DNA of 16,646 nt from Pirellulales bacterium (GTDB lineage Bacteria; Planctomycetota; Planctomycetia; Pirellulales; Thermoguttaceae): positions 1-16,646 of the forward strand of contig DAOWNK010000036.1 in assembly GCA_030642635.1 (NCBI GenBank), given 5' to 3'. Of this stretch, positions 11,837 to 16,646 are shown piece by piece. The notes under the pieces are model-generated. The model had not been told where the DNA came from, made no database searches, and was given only the letters and a program-made list of their open reading frames with translations. The translations under genes and the position numbers were made by a program. Position 1 is the first letter of the stretch. Each line of letters opens with the position of its first letter.

Positions 11837-14743
11837 TTACGAGCAGCCCATGCTGTTGCCGCAGTTGTGGCACAGGTAGCAGTTGCCGGTCCGCACGGTG
11901 ATCGCTCCGCAATTGTCACAGGCGGGCGCGTCGGTCTGGAAGTTGGCGAACTGTTCGCTCTGGGCGGTTTGCATTGCTTCGCCGTCCGATTGCGGCGTAA
12001 CGGCGACGTGTTGCAGCACGTCCGCTGCATCGCCGTTGCCGGGCGATTTGCCGTTACCGCTGGTGGCCGAGCTGTTGGTCTTGGTTGGTTCTTGCACGGC
12101 GTCCGCTCCAGCACCGGATTGCTGCTGGTTGTCAGACAGGAACATAATCCCAAGCCATCGGAAGATGTAATCTACTATGCTTGTGGCGATCCGGATATCG
12201 GGGTTCTTCGTAAAGCCCATCGGCTCGAACCGCGTGTGCGAGAACTTGTCGACGTACACCTCCAGCGGCACGCCGTATTGCAGGCTCATCGACACGGCCG
12301 TGCCGAAGCAGTCCATCATGCCGCCGACCGTGCTGCCTTCCTTGGCCATGGTGATGAACAGCTCGCCGGGCCGACCGTCGGGGTACAGCCCCACGGTGAT
12401 GTAGCCCTCGTGGCCCGATACGCTGAACTTGTGCGTGATCGACTGCCGGGTATCGGGCAGCCGTTCGCGTCGAGGCGCGGAGAGTTTTTCGGCTTCCTTC
12501 TCGGCCTTTTTTTGGGTCGATAGCGGTTGAATTTCCTTCGACCCATCGCGGTAGATGGCAAGCGCCTTCAACCCCCTCCGCCAGCCCTCGGTATATGCGT
12601 CGGCCACGTCTTCCGGCGTGCAGTCTCTCGGCATGTTGACTGTTTTGGAGATTGCTCCGGAGATAAACGGCTGTGCGGCGGCCATCATCCGGATGTGCGC
12701 CTTCCACGGGATAGATCGAGTCCCGCCGGGCGGCTGGAACGCGCAGTCGAACACCGGCAGGTGCTCGGTCTTCACCTCGGCCGCGCCCTCGATGGTATCG
12801 TTCTTGTCGATGTGTGCAACGATCGACTTGATCTCCGCGTCGCCGTAGCCAAGTGTCTGCAGCGCGAGCGGTATGGTGCGGTTGACGATCTTCAACATGC
12901 CGCCGCCGGCCAACTGCTTGTACTTCACCAGCGCGATGTCCGGCTCGATGCCGGTCGTGTCGCAGTCCATCATAAAGCTGATCGTGCCGGTCGGCGCAAG
13001 CACGGTCGCCTGGGCGTTGCGGACGCCGTGCCGCCGGCCACCGACCAGCACGGCGTCCCACAGCCTTCGGGCGGCGTCTTGCATGTATCCCGGCGCCGCC
13101 TTGATCTGCTCGACCTGCTCGAAGTGCATCTCCATGACGTGCAGCATCGGCTCGCGGTTTTTCTCGAACTCGTCGAACGTGCCAACGGATGCGGCAAGCT
13201 CGGTGCTGGTCAGACAGGCCGCACCGTGCAACAATGCGGTAATCGCACCGCACAGCCCGCGAGCCTCGTCCGAGTCGTACGGCACCCCGCCGGCCATCAG
13301 CAGGCTGCCGAGGTTCGAGTACCCCAACCCGATCGGGCGGAACCGGTGGCTGTTCTCGGCGATCGACTTGGTCGGGTAGCTGGCATGATCGACGAGTATC
13401 TCCTGGGCGATAAACACCAACCGGCAAGCCGAATTGAACCGCTCGACATCGAACCGGCCGTCGGCCCGGCGGAACTTCATCAGATTCATGCTCGCCAGAT
13501 TGCACGCCGAGTCGTCCAGGAACATATACTCGGAGCACGGGTTGCTGGCGTTTATGCGACCGGAGTTCGGGCAGGTGTGCCAATGGTTGATCGTGGTATC
13601 GTACTGCACGCCCGGGTCGCCGCAGCTCCACGCCGCCTTGGACATGCGACTGAACATCTCGCGTGCTTGGTACGCAGGCCCCTCCTTGCCGGGGTTGGTG
13701 ACCCAATGCGTTCGCCAAGGCTCGTCGGCTTGTACGGCCGCCATGAACTCGTCGCTTAGCCGGACCGAGAGGTTGGCGTTTTGGAACGGCACGGTGTCGT
13801 AGGCCTCTTGAGGATCGTAGCCTTCTTCGATCATCAGCCGGACCTTTTTTTCCTCACGGTTTTTGCACTCGATAAATTCCATCACATCCGGGTGCCAGTC
13901 CATAATCGACTGCATTTTTGCAGCCCGGCGAGTCTTGCCGCCGCTCTTGACGACCGCGGCTATCTGGTCGTACACACGCATGAACGACAACGGTCCGGAC
14001 GGACGGCCGCCGCCGGAGAGATTCTCGCGGTGCGAACGCAACGTAGAAACGTCGGTGCCGGTGCCCGAGCCGAACTTAAAAAGCATGGCCTCGCTGCGGG
14101 CAAGCTCCATGATGTCTTCCATGTCGTCCCGTACGCTCTGGATGAAGCAGGCCGAACCTTGCGGGTACTCGTATGGGTTATCCGGTTGTATGACTTGCTC
14201 GGTCTCGCGGTCCCAGCACCAGTTGCACATCGCGCCCTTAATGCCGTATTGGTGAAACAACCCGACGTTGAACCAAACCGGCGAGTTGAACGAGGTGTAC
14301 TGGTGCAAACACAGCCACGTCAACTCGCGGTAGAATCGTTCGCCGTCGGCCGCTGTGGCGAAGTATCCGTCCTCAATCCCCCAGTCGGCGATCGTCCGGC
14401 AGACGCGATGGACAAGATGCCGCACGCCCTTCTCGCGTTTCGGTGTACCCACTTCGCCGTAAAAGTATTTATTTGCCACCACGTTTGTGGCCAACTGGCT
14501 CCAATCGGCGGGTATTTCGCAATCGGTCTGCTCGAACAGCACCTCGCCGCCCTCGCCCTTGATCGCAGCGGTACGCAGATCCCATTGGACCGTATCGAAC
14601 GGATCGGCCGCATCTGCCGGGCAGAAAACCTCCTCGATGGCCAGCCCGGCAGGAACCCCCTCGGCAGTGGTGTGAGAGTCGCTCTCGACCGTCATAACCG
14701 ACAGGCTTAAACCTTCGCTATTTGGATTGTTCAGATTGTCCAT
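11837..14743 (-). CDS. nrdJ: Adenosylcobalamin-dependent (class II) ribonucleoside-diphosphate reductase
   Basis: This 968-residue cytosolic enzyme would reduce ribonucleotides to deoxyribonucleotides using a coenzyme B12 radical, with no oxygen requirement. Family marks in order are FNSPVWFN (residues 152-159), QGSACFIQS with redox Cys199, FKFGSGTGTDVSTLRS (222-237), SGGKTRRAAKM (267-277), NPCSEYMFLDDSACNLASMN (401-420; Cys403 is the likely thiyl-radical Cys and Glu405 the acid) and LAPTGTISFMMDCDTTGIEP (582-601). A TSCPD domain follows at about 770-862 (YITVGLYPDGRPGELFITMA). A Gln/Ser/Gly-rich linker (870-935) leads to a tail with Cys942, 945, 955, 958, 961 and 967, probably a zinc ribbon plus shuttle cysteines. 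GAAGGGA lies 7-8 bases before ATG. Two NrdR-like sites cover the promoter. Confidence 0.95.
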   Translation of the reverse strand: MDNLNNPNSEGLSLSVMTVESDSHTTAEGVPAGLAIEEVFCPADAADPFDTVQWDLRTAAIKGEGGEVLFEQTDCEIPADWSQLATNVVANKYFYGEVGTPKREKGVRHLVHRVCRTIADWGIEDGYFATAADGERFYRELTWLCLHQYTSFNSPVWFNVGLFHQYGIKGAMCNWCWDRETEQVIQPDNPYEYPQGSACFIQSVRDDMEDIMELARSEAMLFKFGSGTGTDVSTLRSHRENLSGGGRPSGPLSFMRVYDQIAAVVKSGGKTRRAAKMQSIMDWHPDVMEFIECKNREEKKVRLMIEEGYDPQEAYDTVPFQNANLSVRLSDEFMAAVQADEPWRTHWVTNPGKEGPAYQAREMFSRMSKAAWSCGDPGVQYDTTINHWHTCPNSGRINASNPCSEYMFLDDSACNLASMNLMKFRRADGRFDVERFNSACRLVFIAQEILVDHASYPTKSIAENSHRFRPIGLGYSNLGSLLMAGGVPYDSDEARGLCGAITALLHGAACLTSTELAASVGTFDEFEKNREPMLHVMEMHFEQVEQIKAAPGYMQDAARRLWDAVLVGGRRHGVRNAQATVLAPTGTISFMMDCDTTGIEPDIALVKYKQLAGGGMLKIVNRTIPLALQTLGYGDAEIKSIVAHIDKNDTIEGAAEVKTEHLPVFDCAFQPPGGTRSIPWKAHIRMMAAAQPFISGAISKTVNMPRDCTPEDVADAYTEGWRRGLKALAIYRDGSKEIQPLSTQKKAEKEAEKLSAPRRERLPDTRQSITHKFSVSGHEGYITVGLYPDGRPGELFITMAKEGSTVGGMMDCFGTAVSMSLQYGVPLEVYVDKFSHTRFEPMGFTKNPDIRIATSIVDYIFRWLGIMFLSDNQQQSGAGADAVQEPTKTNSSATSGNGKSPGNGDAADVLQHVAVTPQSDGEAMQTAQSEQFANFQTDAPACDNCGAITVRTGNCYLCHNCGNSMGCS

Positions 14744-14789
14744 GACAGAGTCCCTTCATCAATAAAAACCGTGGGCATCCATACCAAAA

Positions 14790-14837
14790 CCACTATATAT
14801 TGTAGCTCGGTGCCCTCACAACCACAACATACAGGAG
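14790..14837 (-). promoter_or_regulatory. Candidate nrdJ promoter covered by a pair of NrdR-box-like sites
   Basis: On the minus strand TTGTGG (14822-14827) and TACAAT (14799-14804) are 17 bases apart and could be -35 and -10. Over the -10 lies CTATATATTG (14793-14802), which fits the central ten positions of the recalled NrdR-box consensus acaCwAtATaTwGtGt completely. Over the -35 lies CAACATACAG (14825-14834), which fits eight of those ten. The two are 32 bases apart, about three helical turns, as in known paired NrdR boxes. NrdR is the ATP/dATP-sensing repressor of reductase genes. The nrdR gene itself is not in this window. The match was judged by eye. Confidence 0.6.
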
Positions 14838-14848
14838 GTAATCGTCTG

Positions 14849-14876
14849 AGTGTAACGGTTTCTTTTGTCAGGTCAA
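14849..14876 (-). promoter_or_regulatory. Second, upstream promoter candidate for nrdJ
   Basis: TTGACC (14871-14876) and TACACT (14849-14854) on the minus strand are separated by 16 bases and match the sigma70 consensus moderately (five and four of six). A start near 14842 would give a leader of about 100 bases containing both NrdR-like sites downstream of the start. It may be the main promoter or an accessory one; sequence alone cannot choose. Confidence 0.45.
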
Positions 14877-15114
14877 TGACTTTTTGAAAGTTGTTGCAAA
14901 GTCCTACGGCGTCGGGAGTTGCGACGAGAGGGCGGTGACAGCACTGCTTGCACGATCGAGGGCCGAGTTAGCCGAAAACATTGGTTTTTTCGAGGTTTTG
15001 GCAGTTCCGCCCGATTCTTGCCGAGGTGAGTCAAGGATCGTTAATTTTCAGAAAAATTTTTCACCCGACAGTTAAGTTGGCGCGAATCCGCAAGTGGGGA
15101 AGGGCGGAAGCCTA

Positions 15115-15171
15115 CGAGCCGTGGGGCTTGTCCCCGCGCCAAGTTTGCGCCGGGATAAACCCGGCGGCTCG
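15115..15171. repeat. Cloverleaf-like triple-hairpin element in the nrdJ-cNMP protein spacer
   Basis: An outer stem CGAGCCG (15115-15121) / CGGCTCG (15165-15171) encloses three hairpins: GGGG-CTTGT-CCCC (15123-15135 with its loop), GCGC..GCGC (15136-15150) and CGGG-ATAAA-CCCG (15151-15163). This is a compact four-way-junction-like repeat and not a tRNA: the stems are too short and no anticodon or T-loop pattern is present. It lies just before the plus-strand promoter at 15176. The remaining 504-base spacer, especially 14877-15114, shows no convincing gene or other site. Confidence 0.7.
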
Positions 15172-15175
15172 CTCC

Positions 15176-15203
15176 TTGTCACAATCCCGATAGTGAATAT
15201 ACT
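15176..15203 (+). promoter_or_regulatory. Promoter of the cNMP-binding-fold gene
   Basis: TTGTCA (15176-15181) and TATACT (15198-15203), five of six matches each, are separated by 16 bases. Transcription would start near 15210, about 38 bases before the preferred ATG at 15248. The -35 lies 5 bases after the cloverleaf-like repeat. Confidence 0.6.
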
Positions 15204-15247
15204 TACCACAGTCAAGTTTCCAATTATTCAGCAAAATGGGGGTCATC

Positions 15248-15694
15248 ATGGTCACTCTGCAAGACTTGCGTCGCTATCCGTACTTCGCAACCATCAGTGA
15301 GGAAAACCTCAAACAGGTTGCCGCCGTAACCACGCAAAAGAACGTACCAGCCAACACACAGATGTTTTGCGAAGGCGACGACGCGGACACCCTGTATGTC
15401 ATCGTTCGGGGTGAGGTCAAGATCGACTACCATCTTGAAACCGGCGAACTGAAAACCGTCGATATCCTTGGTGCAGGCGACTTGCTGGTCTGGTCAGCCA
15501 TCGTCGAGCCGCACAAAATGACCGGCGACGGTACGACCAACAAAGATACGCAATTGCTGGCCATCGACGCTAAGAAACTTTACGATTTCTTCGATATCGA
15601 CCCGCAGTTGGGTTACCTGATGATGACACAAGTGGCAAAGCTGCTTGCCAACCGGTTGAAGAACGCCCGGGGGCTTCTGGCAAAGGCCGGGTGA
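15248..15694 (+). CDS. Stand-alone cyclic-nucleotide-binding-fold (Crp-like sensor) protein
   Basis: The 148-residue product starts MVTLQDLRRYPYFATISEEN and is essentially one cNMP-binding beta-barrel with its flanking helices. The opening YPYFATISEENLKQVA helix is followed by the first barrel strands with FCEGDDADTLYVIVRGEVKI (residues 40-59), the glycine-rich ILGAGDLLVWSAIVEPHKMT (72-91), and the closing DPQLGYLMMTQVAKLLANRL helix. No helix-turn-helix follows, so it is not a complete Crp/Fnr regulator. The phosphate-binding cassette lacks the usual Arg (RxA/RxS), so cAMP or cGMP binding is doubtful. ATG 15248 is preferred over ATG 15236 because GGGGG lies 5-6 bases upstream. Its function is unknown; sensor modules of this kind often bind partners or act as adaptors. 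Confidence 0.8.
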   Translation: MVTLQDLRRYPYFATISEENLKQVAAVTTQKNVPANTQMFCEGDDADTLYVIVRGEVKIDYHLETGELKTVDILGAGDLLVWSAIVEPHKMTGDGTTNKDTQLLAIDAKKLYDFFDIDPQLGYLMMTQVAKLLANRLKNARGLLAKAG

Positions 15695-15698
15695 CAGT

Positions 15699-15784
15699 GG
15701 AGGAGGGAGGAGAGAAGAGAGAAGAGAGAAGAGAGAAGAGAGAGGAGAGAGGAGAGATTTTGATTTTTACCATCTCTCCTCTCT
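15699..15784. repeat. Heptamer microsatellite and long hairpin between convergent genes
   Basis: A pure purine tract contains the heptamer AGAGAAG four times (15711-15738), then AGAGAGG twice (15739-15752). Its last part (15746-15758) pairs perfectly over 13 bases with the pyrimidine tract at 15772-15784 around a 13-base loop. On the plus strand the stem is followed by TTTT, a fair terminator for the cNMP-fold gene. The pyrimidine tract runs right up to the TAA (15806-15808) of the convergent SufB/D gene. Repeat number is likely unstable. Long purine mirror tracts can also adopt triplex DNA. Confidence 0.8.
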
Positions 15785-15805
15785 TTTCCCTCTTCTCTCC
15801 TCTCT

Positions 15806-16646
15806 TTACGCCACGGTCGGTGCGGCGAACGCCGGAGTTCCGCCCAACAGACCTTGGATAATCAGGCCGACCGCCTGGTCTTCGTCGAGTCCGCGGCTCA
15901 TCAGCGTTTCGAGTTGCTTCGAGTCTACGCTGCCGATGGCCGCCTCGTGGGTGACGTGGGCCTTGGGATGATTGACCTCGACGATCGGCACCGCCTTGGC
16001 GACTGCGTTGTCCTGAACGATCTCCTTGCAATCGACATGGCCGCGTGCGTACGGTGCGCTGGCCACGATCGAGTTGCGAACCACCGCCTGTGCCGAATCG
16101 CGCAGAGCAATGTTCGACGTGAGCACACCCCGGGCGTACTCGCCCAGCAGGCCGACCGATTCGCTGATCAATATCTTGTCGTCGCCTGCGCCGGATATTC
16201 GCGTGGTCACCTCGGCGACGCTTTGGGCCTCGCATGTAACGTCCACATCCAGGTCGATTTCTCCTACCCGGCCGCGGATCAGCTCGAAGTCGGTCTGATA
16301 TCGTCCGCCCGGTCCGACGTGTACTTTCGACCTTGGAACCAGGACCACCCCGCCATCGACTCCGTGTACGTGCCGCTCGAAGTATGCGTACTCGGCGCCT
16401 GTGCCGATCAGGATTTCGGCGTTCATCTCGTGTCGGATTTTCCGTGCGTTCGGGAACGTGCAATGTGCGACGACGCCGGCCTTGGCCTCCGGCTCGATCT
16501 CGACGTTAAGCACAATTCGCTGCAACCCCTCCGGCGGGATCATGCCGAAGCAGACCTGGATCGGCTTTTCGATTATCGTTCCACGTGTGACCAGGATTTT
16601 GGCTTCGATGCGGTCCTTCCGCTCCTTGGCATCAACTTGCAGTCCC
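15806..16646 (-). CDS. SufB/SufD-family Fe-S cluster scaffold protein, N-terminus cut by window edge
   Basis: SufB/SufD proteins form the scaffold on which SufC-driven Fe-S cluster assembly occurs in the cytosol. The visible 279 residues include IPPEGLQRIVLNVEIEPEAK, NARKIRHEMNAEILIGTGAE with many beta-helix-like repeats, VLTSNIALRDSAQAVVRNSI, ASAPYARGHVDCKEIVQDNA, and the family's C-terminal block VNHPKAHVTHEAAIGSVDSK followed by QLETLMSRGLDEDQAVGLII. The block keeps the conserved HEAAIG and SRGL..E.A patterns. The frame stays open at base 16646, so the N-terminal part lies outside. The protein looks like the single SufBD subunit of minimal SufBC (SMS) systems, but the missing half and sufC prevent choosing between SufB and SufD. 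It is convergent with the cNMP-fold gene. Confidence 0.88.
   Translation of the reverse strand, partial: GLQVDAKERKDRIEAKILVTRGTIIEKPIQVCFGMIPPEGLQRIVLNVEIEPEAKAGVVAHCTFPNARKIRHEMNAEILIGTGAEYAYFERHVHGVDGGVVLVPRSKVHVGPGGRYQTDFELIRGRVGEIDLDVDVTCEAQSVAEVTTRISGAGDDKILISESVGLLGEYARGVLTSNIALRDSAQAVVRNSIVASAPYARGHVDCKEIVQDNAVAKAVPIVEVNHPKAHVTHEAAIGSVDSKQLETLMSRGLDEDQAVGLIIQGLLGGTPAFAAPTVA

Noticed and set aside
12527..13759. 410-codon open frame on the plus strand opposite nrdJ (and a 528-codon minus frame at 12132-13718)
   Set aside because: Both are shadows of the GC-rich nrdJ coding frame; they have low-complexity Arg/Ala/Gly-rich translations, no family match and no plausible start context.
14832..14842. 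AGGAGGTAA on the plus strand as a ribosome binding site
   Set aside because: No start codon followed by an open frame lies at suitable spacing; the downstream GTG is followed at once by TAA.
14744..14880. Cobalamin riboswitch in the nrdJ leader
   Set aside because: Tempting because the enzyme needs B12, but no B12-box-like sequence was recognised and the leader (about 55-100 bases) is too short for the usual ~200-base structure.
15115..15171. tRNA gene
   Set aside because: The cloverleaf impression fails: stems are 4 bases, total length is 57, and there is no GTTCRA loop, anticodon arm geometry or acceptor end.
14884..15300. Short plus-strand frames (63-70 codons) in the nrdJ upstream spacer
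   Set aside because: They overlap each other and the cloverleaf repeat and promoter, lack ribosome binding sites and resemble no family.
15711..15752. CRISPR-like array
   Set aside because: The repeats are 7 bases and directly adjacent with no spacers; this is a simple microsatellite.

Overview
This window is a bacterial chromosome segment dominated by a nearly complete S10-spc ribosomal protein gene cluster. All of it reads on the minus strand, from rpsJ (about 10650) down to secY, which is cut by the left edge. The order is rpsJ-rplC-rplD-rplW-rplB-rpsS-rplV-rpsC-rplP-rpmC-rpsQ-rplN-rplX-rplE-rpsN-rpsH-rplF-rplR-rpsE-rplO-secY. The usual rpmD (L30) between rpsE and rplO is absent. The L16 and L15 N-termini, the lost L30, the B12-dependent ribonucleotide reductase and the stand-alone SufB/D-type scaffold fit an anaerobic or facultative planctomycete-like lineage such as Phycisphaerae. 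That placement is inference from memory of family sequences and was not tested by a search.

The most unusual property of the cluster is its spacers. Most genes overlap or are a few bases apart. Six of the gaps wider than about 60 bases (rpsN/rplE, rplE/rplX, rplN/rpsQ, rpsS/rplB, rplB/rplW, rplW/rplD) are almost completely filled by short palindromic repeats of at least four sequence families. The seventh wide gap, rplC/rpsJ, has no clear element. Two families occur twice inside the operon and a third recurs downstream of nrdJ. Some elements end exactly at, or supply, a stop codon, and several leave the next gene without a visible Shine-Dalgarno. They look like REP/MITE-type elements that have colonised the spacers of an essential operon.

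At the head of the operon a sigma70-like promoter (10722-10750, minus) drives rpsJ, which starts with GTG behind a strong ribosome binding site. Divergent from it is a two-gene HigB/HigA-type toxin-antitoxin module (10903-11627, plus). Its own promoter is so close to the toxin ATG that the toxin mRNA should be nearly leaderless.

Convergent with the toxin-antitoxin module is nrdJ (11837-14743, minus), a 968-residue adenosylcobalamin-dependent ribonucleotide reductase with a TSCPD domain and a Cys-rich redox tail. Its leader holds a pair of NrdR-box-like sites lying over a promoter. A 504-base spacer with a cloverleaf-like repeat separates it from a divergent gene for a single cyclic-nucleotide-binding-fold protein (15248-15694, plus). 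A purine/pyrimidine heptamer repeat and long hairpin then separate that gene from a convergent SufB/SufD-family gene (minus) that runs off the right edge.

Functionally the window combines ribosome synthesis and protein export (SecY), dNTP synthesis, Fe-S assembly and a small regulatory or accessory patch (toxin-antitoxin module and cNMP-fold protein).
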